This document shows positions 35,611 to 44,597 of a DNA stretch of 64,000 nt, piece after piece. A program made the position numbers and the translations under genes. Source of the stretch: Eutrophocola sp964629325 (GTDB taxonomy: Bacteria > Pseudomonadota > Gammaproteobacteria > Pseudomonadales > Pseudohongiellaceae); the NCBI GenBank assembly GCA_964629325.1, contig CAZVSC010000007.1, positions 1 through 64,000 on the forward strand, written 5' to 3'. The notes beneath the pieces are model-generated. The model ran no database searches. It worked only from the letters and a program-made list of their open reading frames with translations, and was not told the DNA's origin. Position 1 is the first letter of the stretch; every line of letters starts with the position of its first letter.

Positions 35611-36915
35611 TTAATCGCCCTCTCCCAGGATTTCCGGTTTGGTCGCACGCAGGATGGCACTGATGGCTTCCCTGGCCTGCGCATCCAGGTGGGAAAAAGC
35701 GGCGTCCTGAAGCTCACCGGACAGCACGCGCCGGATGCCATCGAACAGGTACCTCTTCACTTCCCCCGGCAAGGCCTCGATGGCATCGGAATAGACCAGA
35801 TAGCTGAGCGGGTATGTAAAGGTGCGCGTTTCCAGGTTAAGGTCGCGCAATGAACGGCCCTGGTTGTCCGTCGGTCCCCTGGCCTGGAAGTTGTCGGCGA
35901 AACCGGACGAACCGGTGATCCTGTCGGCGAGCGCCACTTCGTTGGCAAAGAACAGCGACTCCAGCACCGGTCGGGTCAACTCCGCGAGTTCGTCAGCAGA
36001 CAGGCTGCCATTCTCGTGCAGGCGCGTGCGACTTTCGAAGCTCAGCCGCGTGATTGCATTCTGCACCTCGACCTGGTGCTCCACCACCATGAGGGCCACG
36101 ATGTCGCTGCCGCTGCTTATATAGGAAGAGGTATCCAGGTAACCGGCCAGGTCGGCCTTGTTGCCGTTCGGTGTGAGATCGAGATTACGCAGCTTCGCTA
36201 CATCGTCGACGACGAAATTGCCCATGATGTCCTGGCTGCCATGCATGCCCGTGACATACATGCCGCCCCAGCGCCGGTTCAGCGGCGTCGACGTATCGGT
36301 GACGATACTGATCTCGTGCGTGACGATTTCCCCTTCGGGATTGGCGATCACCGAGGTGAGCAGGAAACGCGGCACCCCGCCGCCCGTCATCGAATAACTG
36401 TCGTGGCAGCGCAGGCAGCGGTTCATTTCCCGCTCCACGCCAGGCGCATCGGGATCCTGGTTGAAATCGAAGAACACGGGGCCCAGCACCGGGTCCATCA
36501 CGGCGATCTCCAGGGTGCGGCTGTTCTGGGTGAAACCGATATAAGTGTCATCATTGAAATACAGGGCACGCGGCGTTTGCGCCGTGACGAAGCGTGTCTT
36601 CGCTGCGGTTTTGGAAAACACCAGGAACTGCGAATCCGGGTCGATATCCAGCGCGGCCAGCAGGGAATCCAGGTAGCCGCGCTGGCTGCCATCGTGTTCC
36701 AGCGTGACGCGCCCGGCGGCGACCTCCGCCATCAGGCGGGTGACGCGATCGGTGAGCGGACGGGAAGCGTAATCGACGCCGGGATAGGCCGTCTCATAGG
36801 AAAAGAACTGGGCGCCGGCTGTACCGCTGAACAGGCACAGGCAGCCGATGAGCAATTGCCGCCTCAGTTTGTAGGCAGCGGCAATCAAGGTCGTGGCGAG
36901 GCATCGAATTTCCAT
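35611..36915 (-). CDS. Periplasmic single-haem c-type protein, conserved family
   Basis: A 434-residue exported protein with one covalent haem motif CLRCH (about residue 168) followed by DSYSMTGGGVPR. The segments LVFSKTAAKTRFVTAQTPRALYFNDDTYIGF and RRWGGMYVTGMHG mark a family widespread in environmental bacteria but, to my knowledge, uncharacterised. The N-terminus has a hydrophobic export signal (about residues 17-36). The C-terminal third is helical and lacks further Cys. It lies just upstream of the DsbD-like gene and in the same direction. Confidence 0.75.
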   Translation of the reverse strand: MEIRCLATTLIAAAYKLRRQLLIGCLCLFSGTAGAQFFSYETAYPGVDYASRPLTDRVTRLMAEVAAGRVTLEHDGSQRGYLDSLLAALDIDPDSQFLVFSKTAAKTRFVTAQTPRALYFNDDTYIGFTQNSRTLEIAVMDPVLGPVFFDFNQDPDAPGVEREMNRCLRCHDSYSMTGGGVPRFLLTSVIANPEGEIVTHEISIVTDTSTPLNRRWGGMYVTGMHGSQDIMGNFVVDDVAKLRNLDLTPNGNKADLAGYLDTSSYISSGSDIVALMVVEHQVEVQNAITRLSFESRTRLHENGSLSADELAELTRPVLESLFFANEVALADRITGSSGFADNFQARGPTDNQGRSLRDLNLETRTFTYPLSYLVYSDAIEALPGEVKRYLFDGIRRVLSGELQDAAFSHLDAQAREAISAILRATKPEILGEGD

Positions 36916-37037
36916 GCCCGCATTATAGTTTGTTCAAACCGGCTGTTGGACTGTCTGCGTAAAATCCTCCGTGTTTCCATGCTGTGAAATTTAATACCGT
37001 GATGAGCCCGCCAGCGGTTAAATTTCATATGCAAAGG

Positions 37038-37046
37038 TGCTAAAAT
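37038..37046 (+). promoter_or_regulatory. Extended -10 promoter for fhs
   Basis: TGC-TAAAAT is followed by CGCCGGCC, very like the elements at 5279 and 53657. It would give a 5' leader of about 120 bases containing a small hairpin (AGCCTG at 37067, CAGGCT at 37079) followed by TTT. Confidence 0.5.
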
Positions 37047-37173
37047 CGCCGGCCTTTGCGAGCAACAGCCTGTTATTACAGGCTTTTCACGGCAGTAAAT
37101 TTTCAGAAACAGCTCAAAGAACAAACCGCAAACCACCCAGGAAATCCATCCTACCAACAAGGGAATTCATTTT

Positions 37174-38847
37174 ATGTCGCAGCCCTCAGATATCCAGATT
37201 GCCCAGAAAGCCAAACCGCAGCTGATCAGCGAAATCGGCAAAAAACTGGGCATCCCCTCGGAATCCCTGTTCCAGTATGGTCCTTACAAGGCCAAGATCG
37301 ATTACAACTTCCTGCGCACCAAGAGCAAAGGCAAGAACGGCAAGCTGATCCTGGTGACCGCGATTTCCCCGACTCCGGCAGGTGAAGGCAAGACCACCAC
37401 CACGGTCGGCCTTGGCGACGCCCTGAGCCGCATTGGCAAGAAGACCGCGATCTGCCTGCGCGAGCCCAGCCTGGGACCGTGTTTCGGCATGAAAGGCGGT
37501 GCAGCGGGCGGCGGTTATGCCCAGGTCATCCCGATGGAGGACATCAACCTGCATTTCACCGGCGACTTCCACGCCATCGGTGCCGCCCACAACCTGTTGT
37601 CCGCCATGCTGGACAACCACATTCACCACTCCAATTCCCTGGGTATCGATGTACGCCGCATCACCTGGCGCCGCGTCGTCGACATGAATGACCGCGCCCT
37701 GCGCGATATCACTGTCGCCCTGGGCGGTCCGGGCAACGGCTTCCCGCGCCAGACCGGTTTCGACATCACCGTGGCTTCCGAAATCATGGCCATCTTCTGC
37801 CTGGCCACAGACCTGGAAGACCTGCGCAAGCGGTTGGCGAACATCGTCGTCGGCTATACCCGCGACATGAAGCCCATCACCTGCAAGGACATCAAGGCCG
37901 ACGGCGCCATGACCGCCCTGCTCAAGGACGCCATGATGCCGAACCTGGTGCAGACCCTGGAAGGCACGCCCGCCATCGTTCACGGCGGCCCGTTCGCCAA
38001 TATCGCCCACGGCTGCAACTCCGTGATGGCGACCAATGCCGGTCTCAAGCTGGCCGACTACGTCGTGACCGAAGCCGGTTTCGGCGCCGACCTCGGTGCG
38101 CAGAAGTTCTTCGACATCAAGTGCCGCAAGACCGGCCTGAAACCCGATGTAGTCACCATCGTTGCCACCATCCGCGCCCTGAAGATGCATGGCGGCGTGC
38201 CCAAGACCGAACTGAAGGGGGAAAACCTCAAGGCCCTGAAGAAAGGCATGGCCAACCTGGAACGCCACCTGGGCAATATCCAGAAATACGGTGTCCCGGC
38301 AGTGGTTGCCATCAACCGCTTCACCGATGACACCAAGGCCGAAGTCGAGCTGGTGCGCAAGTCCTGCAAGGCCCTGGGTGCCGAAGTCATCGAATGTACC
38401 CACTGGGCAGACGGCGGCGCGGGCACCGAGCAGCTGGCGAAGACCGTTGTCAGCATCATTGAAAAGGGCAAGAGCAAGTTCAAGGTGCTCTACCCCGACA
38501 GCATGTCCCTGTGGGAAAAGACCCGCACCATCGCCCAGAAGATCTACGGCGCCGACGACATCATCGCCGACGACAAGGTGCGCAAGCAGTATGCCGACCT
38601 GCAGAACCGCTACCCGAACTTCCCGATCTGCATGGCAAAGACGCAGTACAGCTTCTCCACCGACCCTGCCCTGATGGGAGCACCCTCCGGGCACGTGGTG
38701 CCCGTGCGTGAACTGCGCCTGTCAGCCGGCGCCGAGTTCATCGTTGCCGTGTGCGGCGACATCATGATCATGCCTGGGCTGCCCAAGGTTCCGGCCGCGG
38801 AAAACATCTCCGTAAACAAGAAAGGCCAGATCGAAGGCCTGTTCTAG
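37174..38847 (+). CDS. fhs: Formate-tetrahydrofolate ligase
   Basis: A 557-residue ATP-dependent ligase making 10-formyl-THF from formate. The P-loop TPAGEGKTTTTVGLGDALS, the EPSLGPCFGMKGGAAGGGYAQV region and PAIVHGGPFANIAHGCNSV match the family, whose usual length is about 555-560. The ATG at 37174 follows AGGGAA. It stands alone with its own promoter and terminator. Many gammaproteobacteria lack fhs and rely on FolD; having both suggests use of formate or of C1 units from methylated compounds. Confidence 0.97.
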   Translation: MSQPSDIQIAQKAKPQLISEIGKKLGIPSESLFQYGPYKAKIDYNFLRTKSKGKNGKLILVTAISPTPAGEGKTTTTVGLGDALSRIGKKTAICLREPSLGPCFGMKGGAAGGGYAQVIPMEDINLHFTGDFHAIGAAHNLLSAMLDNHIHHSNSLGIDVRRITWRRVVDMNDRALRDITVALGGPGNGFPRQTGFDITVASEIMAIFCLATDLEDLRKRLANIVVGYTRDMKPITCKDIKADGAMTALLKDAMMPNLVQTLEGTPAIVHGGPFANIAHGCNSVMATNAGLKLADYVVTEAGFGADLGAQKFFDIKCRKTGLKPDVVTIVATIRALKMHGGVPKTELKGENLKALKKGMANLERHLGNIQKYGVPAVVAINRFTDDTKAEVELVRKSCKALGAEVIECTHWADGGAGTEQLAKTVVSIIEKGKSKFKVLYPDSMSLWEKTRTIAQKIYGADDIIADDKVRKQYADLQNRYPNFPICMAKTQYSFSTDPALMGAPSGHVVPVRELRLSAGAEFIVAVCGDIMIMPGLPKVPAAENISVNKKGQIEGLF

Positions 38848-38861
38848 ACGCGCCTGACTGC

Positions 38862-38897
38862 AAAGCCGGCTGCCCGCCAGGGCCGCCGGCTTTTTTG
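38862..38897 (+). terminator. Terminator of fhs
   Basis: The stem AAAGCCGGC / GCCGGCTTT closes a 14-base loop and is followed by TTTTTT, 15 bases after the fhs stop codon. Confidence 0.85.
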
Positions 38898-38974
38898 TGC
38901 CTGCAGCAAACCCGGAATCCCGGGTTGGGAAATTTCCCAACATTCTTGTGGCAAATTTTTGACATTACAGGTTG

Positions 38975-39002
38975 TTGACTCCCCTACTGCCCTTTGTTTA
39001 AC
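38975..39002 (+). promoter_or_regulatory. Possible sigma-70 promoter for the methyltransferase-like gene
   Basis: TTGACT and TTTAAC are separated by 16 bases, 53 bases before the ATG at 39055. The -35 is good and the -10 is weak. Confidence 0.35.
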
Positions 39003-39054
39003 TTGGGCAAAACACCAACAAGAATACAGGTGCCAGCCTGCGACCGGGGATACC

Positions 39055-40617
39055 ATGGCCGACATCGACTCACTGATCGGGGAAATCGAGTCCTACTGCA
39101 ACCGGCAGCAAATATCCAAGTCCACGTTCGGCCTGCGAGTGGTCAACGACGGCAAACTGGTCAACCGCCTGCGCGATGGCAAGGGCATCACGCTCAGGAC
39201 CATCAACAGGATCCAGGATTTCCTGGCACTGCAGAACAATAAAGACGCTGTTAGCGTCATTGAAAATAACAAGGGGGGCAACATGTCCGCAGCCAAAACC
39301 ACCAAGAAAGCAGTCAAAAAAGCCAAAACCGTCAAGAGCAAGGCCAAGGCCGGCAAAACCGCTGCCGCACCGGCAGCCAGCGACAAGAAAGACAACGCGC
39401 CGTTCCGCTTCTACGACAACCGGCAGAACTACCTGGCGTTCATCAACACCTGTAACGAAAAATCCGCCATCTCCCAGCGCATCGCCAAGGAGTTCCAGTA
39501 CATCCAGCCCGGCCCGCCGGCCCTGCGCCTGTTCGATGCCGGCATGGGCGATGCCACCGTGCTGTCCAATACCATGCGTTACCTGCACCACAAGCATCCG
39601 ACCGTGCCCCACTTCGTCGTGGCCAAGGAAATCAGCATGGAGGATGTGCGTATCGGCCTCGACAAGATGATCGACCGCTTCAGCGAACACCCGGCCACCA
39701 TCCTCATACTGACCAATCTCAATTACGCCGAGGCACCGAAGCTCATGCCCCGCGACGTGCTCACGGCCAACGCCATGAACTGGCGCGAAGTGAAACTGGA
39801 AGGCAGTCATGCCTACAACTACCGCGAACAGCTCGAAAGCCTGCATGACATGTTTGCCGAAGGCTGGGAAACACAGACCAGCAAGATTTCCGGCAACCCG
39901 GTATTCAAGCGCCCGTCCGTGGTGGTGATCTACCGCGAGGATCACCAGATCCTCCTGGACTCCATCATTCCCAGGCCCGGCATCCAGAACTGGGATTACG
40001 ATTTCATCCTGGCTTCGCAGCCCTGGCGCGCATCCACTTCGGCCAAGTTCAAGGCGGAGAAAATCATCGTGCCGCTGGCCCGCTCACTGGCGCCCGGCGG
40101 CCGTCTGCTGGCCATCCAGTCCTGCGGCAAGGATCCGGCCCAGGAACTCATCCAGCAGTACTGGCCGGACACCAACCCCTTCCCGGTAACGCGACACCAC
40201 ATACTCAAGGAAGTGAAGAAAATCCTTGGCCGGGAAGCACGCGACTACAACATCAAGGAGCAGTCCGAAGCGCGCGCCATGTTCCAGTACCGCATGCATG
40301 CCCTGCCCTCGGAAATCGGCGGCATCAGCATCGGCACATCGACACTGTTTGCCGCCTGGAATGCAGCGGTTTACGTGAACCAGATCGAGGACGAACGTGT
40401 CGAGCAAGTGATTGCGGATGGCACCTATCTCAAGGCCACTTCGAAAATATTGAACAAGTACGGCGGCCTCTGGTTTAACGACGAAACCTTTGTNNNNNNN
40501 NNNNNNNNNNNNNNNNNNNNNNNNNNNNNNNNNNNNNNNNNNNNNNNNNNNNNNNNNNNNNNNNNNNNNNNNNNNNNNNNNNNNNNNNNNNNNCTGCAAT
40601 ACGAACGCCAGGCCTGA
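39055..40617 (+). CDS. HTH-like domain, histone-H1-like linker and SAM-methyltransferase-like protein (gap near 3' end)
   Basis: About 480 residues are visible before the gap. Residues 1-65 form a small helix-turn-helix-like module (TFGLRVVNDGKLVNRLRDGK; ITLRTINRIQDFL). Residues about 77-112 are a Lys/Ala-rich basic tail resembling histone H1. From residue 115 a Rossmann methyltransferase-like domain begins, with motif I LRLFDAGMGDATVL and a later ASQPWRASTSAKFKAEKIIVPLARSLAPGGRLLAIQSCG. The gap at 40494 hides part of the C-terminus; LQYERQA and TGA at 40594-40617 are probably its end. The ATG at 39055 is preferred to an earlier in-frame start. Might modify DNA or RNA; the substrate is unknown. 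Confidence 0.75.
   Translation: MADIDSLIGEIESYCNRQQISKSTFGLRVVNDGKLVNRLRDGKGITLRTINRIQDFLALQNNKDAVSVIENNKGGNMSAAKTTKKAVKKAKTVKSKAKAGKTAAAPAASDKKDNAPFRFYDNRQNYLAFINTCNEKSAISQRIAKEFQYIQPGPPALRLFDAGMGDATVLSNTMRYLHHKHPTVPHFVVAKEISMEDVRIGLDKMIDRFSEHPATILILTNLNYAEAPKLMPRDVLTANAMNWREVKLEGSHAYNYREQLESLHDMFAEGWETQTSKISGNPVFKRPSVVVIYREDHQILLDSIIPRPGIQNWDYDFILASQPWRASTSAKFKAEKIIVPLARSLAPGGRLLAIQSCGKDPAQELIQQYWPDTNPFPVTRHHILKEVKKILGREARDYNIKEQSEARAMFQYRMHALPSEIGGISIGTSTLFAAWNAAVYVNQIEDERVEQVIADGTYLKATSKILNKYGGLWFNDETFXXXXXXXXXXXXXXXXXXXXXXXXXXXXXXXXXXLQYERQA
40494..40593. other. Scaffold gap, 100 N
   Basis: Lies within the C-terminal coding part of the methyltransferase-like gene. The frame joins across it only by virtue of the nominal length, so the true size is unknown. 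Confidence 0.95.
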
Positions 40618-40716
40618 TACAGGTATTTACTCGGGCGCTCCTTGTTGTGGCCATTCTCCATAGCCGGTATCATTCGCGCCTTGATTTTTCACTAATTTCC
40701 CTGACTGGCACCAACC

Positions 40717-42774
40717 TTGAGCACGCGTAAAATCCTGGTTACTAACGCCCTGCCCTTTGCCAATGGACCTATCCATCTGGGGCACCTGCTCGGGTACATC
40801 CAGGCTGATATTTGGGTCCGATATCAGCGTATGGCTGGTAACGAAGTGGCGTATGTGTGTGCGGACGACACCCACGGCACCGCCATCATGCTCACTGCCG
40901 AGAAGCGGGGCATCACGCCGGAAGAACTGATCGCCGGCGTGAACAAGGAACACCAGCGCGACTTCGCCGGCTTCCATGTCGACTTCGACATCTACTACAC
41001 CACGCATTCGCCGGAGAACCGTGAACTTGCCACCATGATTTACGGCCGCCTGAAGGCCGCCGACAAGATCGCCAGCCGCGAGATCACCCAGCTCTATGAC
41101 CCGGAAAAGGAAATGTTCCTGGCCGACCGTTTCATCAAGGGTGAATGCCCGAAGTGCGGTGCGGCGGACCAGTACGGCGATAACTGCGAGGTTTGTTCGT
41201 CGACCTACAACGCCCTCGACCTGAAAAATCCCTACTCCACCATTTCCGGGGCTGCCCCGGTCAAGAAGGCCAGCACGCATTTCTTTTTCCGCCTGCCCGA
41301 GTTCACCGATATGCTCAAGGACTGGACCCGCAGCGGCGTGCTCGTACCGCAGGTGGCCAACAAACTCGCGGAATGGCTCGATGCCGGTTTGCAGGAATGG
41401 GATATCAGCCGTGATGCGCCCTACTTCGGCTTCGAGATCCCCGATGAACCCGGCAAGTTCTTTTATGTCTGGCTCGATGCGCCCATCGGTTACATGGCGA
41501 GCTTCAGGAAGTTGTGCGACAGCCGTAAAGACCTCGACTTCGACAACTACTGGCTGCCGGACACCGGTACCGAGCTGTACCACTTCATCGGCAAGGACAT
41601 CATCAATTTCCACGCGCTGTTCTGGCCCGCCATGCTGGAGACCGCAGGCTACAAGAAGCCCGACCTGATCAGCGTCAATGGCTTCCTCACCGTGAACGGG
41701 CAGAAGATGTCGAAGTCACGCGGCACCTTCATCATGGCAGAGACATACCTGAAGCATCTCAACCCGGAGTACCTGCGCTATTACTTCGCCGCCAAGCTCG
41801 GCAGCACGCCGGAGGATCTCGATCTCAACCTGGACGATTTCGCCCAGCGCGTAAATGCCGACGTGGTCGGCAAGGTGGTCAACCTGGCCAGCCGCAGCGC
41901 CGGGTTCATCAGCAAGAACTTTGACGGCAACCTGGGCGACACCCTGGAAGTGCCTGAACTGCTGAAAGAGTTCGCCGCTGCAGGTGATGAAATCGCCACG
42001 CTTTATGAAAACCGTGAATTCGCCAAGGCAGTGCGCATCATCATGGCCCTGGCTGACAAGGCCAACCAGTACATCGCGGAAAAGCAGCCCTGGGTGCTGG
42101 CCAAGTCGAATCCGCAGGACCCCGCCGTGCAGGCCATCTGCGCCACGGGCATCAACCTGTTCCGCATGTTGATTGTTTACCTCAAACCCATCCTCCCGGA
42201 AATTGCCGTCAACGTGGAAAACTTCCTCGCCGTTGCGCCGCTTACCTGGCAGGATTCACAAACGCTGCTGACAAACCACAGGATCGGCAAATTCGAACCG
42301 CTGATGACGCGCGTCGAGGCTGACAAGGTCGAGCAAATGGTAGAAGCCAGCAAGGAAAGCCTCGTGACTGAAAAATCCGATACCCCCAAGGCGGCTGCCG
42401 CCGACACGCCGCTTGGCCGCGACCCGGTCAGCGCCGAAATCGAGTTTCCCGATTTCGCGAAGGTGGACCTGCGCATCGTCAGGATAATCAATGCCGAGCA
42501 CGTGGAAGGCGCCGACAAGCTGCTCAAGCTCACCCTCAGCCTGGGCAAGGGCGCGGATGGCAGCGAAGTCACCCGCACCGTGTTCTCCGGCATCAAGGCC
42601 GCCTATGCTCCGGAAAAACTGGTCGGCCAGCTCACCGTGATGGTGGCCAACCTGAAACCGCGCCAGATGAAATTCGGCCTGTCCGAAGGCATGATCCTGG
42701 CCAGTGGTGAAGGCAGCCATGTCTACCTGCTCGAGCCGCACGCCGGCGCCGAGCCCGGCACCCGCGTCACCTGA
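40717..42774 (+). CDS. metG: Methionine-tRNA ligase
   Basis: A 685-residue class I synthetase that charges tRNA-Met. It has HLGH (the HIGH motif), a zinc-binding CPKCGAADQYGDNCEVC, KMSKSRG (KMSKS) and a C-terminal tRNA-binding EMAPII-like domain (VDLRIVRIINAEHVEGADKLLKLTL), as in E. coli MetG. The start is TTG at 40717; a stop codon (TGA at 40702) lies just upstream in frame and no ATG is available, so the rare start is required. Confidence 0.97.
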   Translation: MSTRKILVTNALPFANGPIHLGHLLGYIQADIWVRYQRMAGNEVAYVCADDTHGTAIMLTAEKRGITPEELIAGVNKEHQRDFAGFHVDFDIYYTTHSPENRELATMIYGRLKAADKIASREITQLYDPEKEMFLADRFIKGECPKCGAADQYGDNCEVCSSTYNALDLKNPYSTISGAAPVKKASTHFFFRLPEFTDMLKDWTRSGVLVPQVANKLAEWLDAGLQEWDISRDAPYFGFEIPDEPGKFFYVWLDAPIGYMASFRKLCDSRKDLDFDNYWLPDTGTELYHFIGKDIINFHALFWPAMLETAGYKKPDLISVNGFLTVNGQKMSKSRGTFIMAETYLKHLNPEYLRYYFAAKLGSTPEDLDLNLDDFAQRVNADVVGKVVNLASRSAGFISKNFDGNLGDTLEVPELLKEFAAAGDEIATLYENREFAKAVRIIMALADKANQYIAEKQPWVLAKSNPQDPAVQAICATGINLFRMLIVYLKPILPEIAVNVENFLAVAPLTWQDSQTLLTNHRIGKFEPLMTRVEADKVEQMVEASKESLVTEKSDTPKAAAADTPLGRDPVSAEIEFPDFAKVDLRIVRIINAEHVEGADKLLKLTLSLGKGADGSEVTRTVFSGIKAAYAPEKLVGQLTVMVANLKPRQMKFGLSEGMILASGEGSHVYLLEPHAGAEPGTRVT

Positions 42775-42779
42775 GGACG

Positions 42780-43541
42780 CTACTGCGCAAAAGCGGCTGC
42801 GGGCAGTAACAGCGGCCGGAATTCACCCATCGGGATACCCATTTTCGGATTCAATGTGCAAGGCTGCGCTGCAGGGGCATTCACGGCCACTGACAGGCGG
42901 AATGTGCCGGGCGCATCCAGCAACCAGAACTGCCAGTGTGCCGGGTCGTCCGCGATGATGCCGGAAAAACCGATGCCGATGCCCTGCTTGCCGAAGGTAA
43001 AGCTGAAATCACCGAGTGGTGTTGTAAGGCCCGTGCCGCAGGCTTTCAGGTAGGCTTCCTTCAGCGTCCACAGATCATAGAAACGCTGGTTCCACGCCGC
43101 CACGGGCAGGCGATAGAGCGCACGGTTTTCCTCGTCTGCAAAATACCGGCCCGCCAGCTTGACGATGTCCGCCTGCCGGCTGAGATATTCCACGTCGATA
43201 CCCACCGGCGCTCGCCGGGTCACCGCCAGGGCGATCAGGCCGTTGGTATGGGTGAGGTTGAATTGCAGGCCGGAATCGGCCACTACCTGCGGCTTGCCGT
43301 GCCGGTTATGACTGAATTCGACAGCGGCGGGAGCGCAATCCAGGTACTGGCCCAGCACACAGCGTACCAGCGCCCTGGAAACCAGGAACTGGTGGCGATG
43401 GCGCGTGAAGATGAAGCGCTGGTGACGCCCGGTTTCCTCAGGATTCAGGATTTCCCTGTATGCGTCCAGCAGGTCGGGGTCTGCAACTTCCCTGTCATCT
43501 ACAAGCCAGATATCGATATCGGTTTGCGCGGGTTCCAGCAT
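42780..43541 (-). CDS. 4'-phosphopantetheinyl transferase superfamily protein (Sfp/AcpT-like)
   Basis: A 253-residue enzyme that would transfer phosphopantetheine from CoA to a carrier protein. The Mg/CoA motifs GIDVE and WTLKEAYLKACGTGL are complete. Length and the FNLTHTNGLIALAV segment resemble the Sfp/HetI group with broad carrier specificity rather than AcpS. It is convergent with metG and divergent from gloA, with overlapping start regions around 43540. No polyketide or peptide synthetase gene lies nearby. Confidence 0.9.
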   Translation of the reverse strand: MLEPAQTDIDIWLVDDREVADPDLLDAYREILNPEETGRHQRFIFTRHRHQFLVSRALVRCVLGQYLDCAPAAVEFSHNRHGKPQVVADSGLQFNLTHTNGLIALAVTRRAPVGIDVEYLSRQADIVKLAGRYFADEENRALYRLPVAAWNQRFYDLWTLKEAYLKACGTGLTTPLGDFSFTFGKQGIGIGFSGIIADDPAHWQFWLLDAPGTFRLSVAVNAPAAQPCTLNPKMGIPMGEFRPLLLPAAAFAQ

Positions 43542-43608
43542 GGCGGGAGTCTCTCATTATTGGCATAATTCCGCTACTCAAACTCATTCATCATATCAGG
43601 GTAATACC

Positions 43609-43992
43609 ATGCGCATTCTCCATACCATGATCCGCGTCACCGATCTGGACAAGTCCATCGATTTCTACACTAACGTCTTCGGCATGAGCCTGCTGCGCAA
43701 GAAGGATTTTCCGGACGGCAAGTTCACCCTCGCCTTCGTCGGCTACGGCAGCGAAGATGAGAATGCGGTGATCGAGCTGACCCACAACTGGGAAACCGAC
43801 CAGTACGACATGGGCAATGCCTTCGGCCATATCGCCATCAGCGTGGATGATGCCTACAAGGCCTGCGAGCAGATCGCCGGGAAGGGTGGCAACGTGGTGC
43901 GCCCCGCCGGCCCCATGAAGCACGGCGGTGCAGTCATCGCCTTCGTCAAGGACCCCGATGGGTACATGATCGAGCTGATCGAGGGCAAATAA
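43609..43992 (+). CDS. gloA: Lactoylglutathione lyase (glyoxalase I)
   Basis: A 127-residue enzyme that turns the methylglyoxal-glutathione hemithioacetal into S-lactoylglutathione. Metal ligands H5, E56, H74 and E122 fall at exactly the E. coli GloA positions, suggesting a Ni-type enzyme. The ATG at 43609 follows AGGGTAA; the in-frame ATG at 43540 adds residues not seen in the family. A 19-base repeat follows directly before rsxA. Confidence 0.95.
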   Translation: MRILHTMIRVTDLDKSIDFYTNVFGMSLLRKKDFPDGKFTLAFVGYGSEDENAVIELTHNWETDQYDMGNAFGHIAISVDDAYKACEQIAGKGGNVVRPAGPMKHGGAVIAFVKDPDGYMIELIEGK

Positions 43993-43999
43993 ATAAATA

Positions 44000-44018
44000 G
44001 GGGTCAAATACCTATTAA
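44000..44018. repeat. Short dispersed repeat GGGGTCAAATACCTATTAA
   Basis: Lies in the 29-base space between gloA and rsxA. It matches 17 of 19 bases with the copy at 53567. The inner AATAGG/CCTATT dyad lets it form a small hairpin. Confidence 0.7.
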
Positions 44019-44021
44019 CCA

Positions 44022-44597
44022 ATGACCGATATCTTCCTCATCCTGGTCGGCGCCGTACTGGTCAACAATTTCGTCCTGACACAGTTCCTGGGGCTCTGCC
44101 CTTTCATGGGCGTCTCCGGCAGGGTGGAAACTGCAGTCGGCATGTCGGCGGCGACCCTGTTCGTGCTCACTCTCGCTTCCGCCTGCAGCTACCTGGTGTT
44201 CCATTACCTGCTGGTGCCGCTGGGCGTGGAATACCTGCGCACCATCGCCTTCATCGTCGTCATCGCCGCGGTGGTGAGCGCCACTGAAATGATCATGCGC
44301 AAGACCAGTCCCCTGCTGCACCGGGTGCTGGGTATTTTCCTGCCACTCATTACCTCCAACTGCGCGGTGCTCGGGGTCGCCCTGCTCAACATCAACCAGT
44401 CGCGCAGTTTTGCCGATTCCGTTTTTTACGGCTTTGGCGCCGCCGCCGGCTTCTCGCTGGTGCTCATCCTGTTCGCCGCCATGCGCGAAAAACTCGACAG
44501 CAGCGACGTTCCGGAACCCTTCCGGGGCCCGGCCATCGCCATGATCACCGCAGGCCTGATGTCCCTGGCCTTCATGGGTTTCAGCGGCATGGTGTGA
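44022..44597 (+). CDS. rsxA: Ion-translocating oxidoreductase (Rnf/Rsx) subunit A
   Basis: A 191-residue six-helix membrane subunit of the Rnf/Rsx complex. The opening ILVGAVLVNNFVLTQFLGLCPFMGVS and the later TSNCAVLGVALLN are diagnostic, with conserved Cys residues in helices that hold a membrane [2Fe-2S] cluster in this family. The stop overlaps the rsxB start (TGATG), so the two are translationally coupled. Confidence 0.96.
   Translation: MTDIFLILVGAVLVNNFVLTQFLGLCPFMGVSGRVETAVGMSAATLFVLTLASACSYLVFHYLLVPLGVEYLRTIAFIVVIAAVVSATEMIMRKTSPLLHRVLGIFLPLITSNCAVLGVALLNINQSRSFADSVFYGFGAAAGFSLVLILFAAMREKLDSSDVPEPFRGPAIAMITAGLMSLAFMGFSGMV

Noticed and set aside
37186..38694. Minus-strand open frame of 502 codons
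   Set aside because: Lies wholly antisense to fhs, whose family match is certain; the translation is His/Gly/Val-rich without any recognisable domain, typical of a GC-skewed shadow frame.
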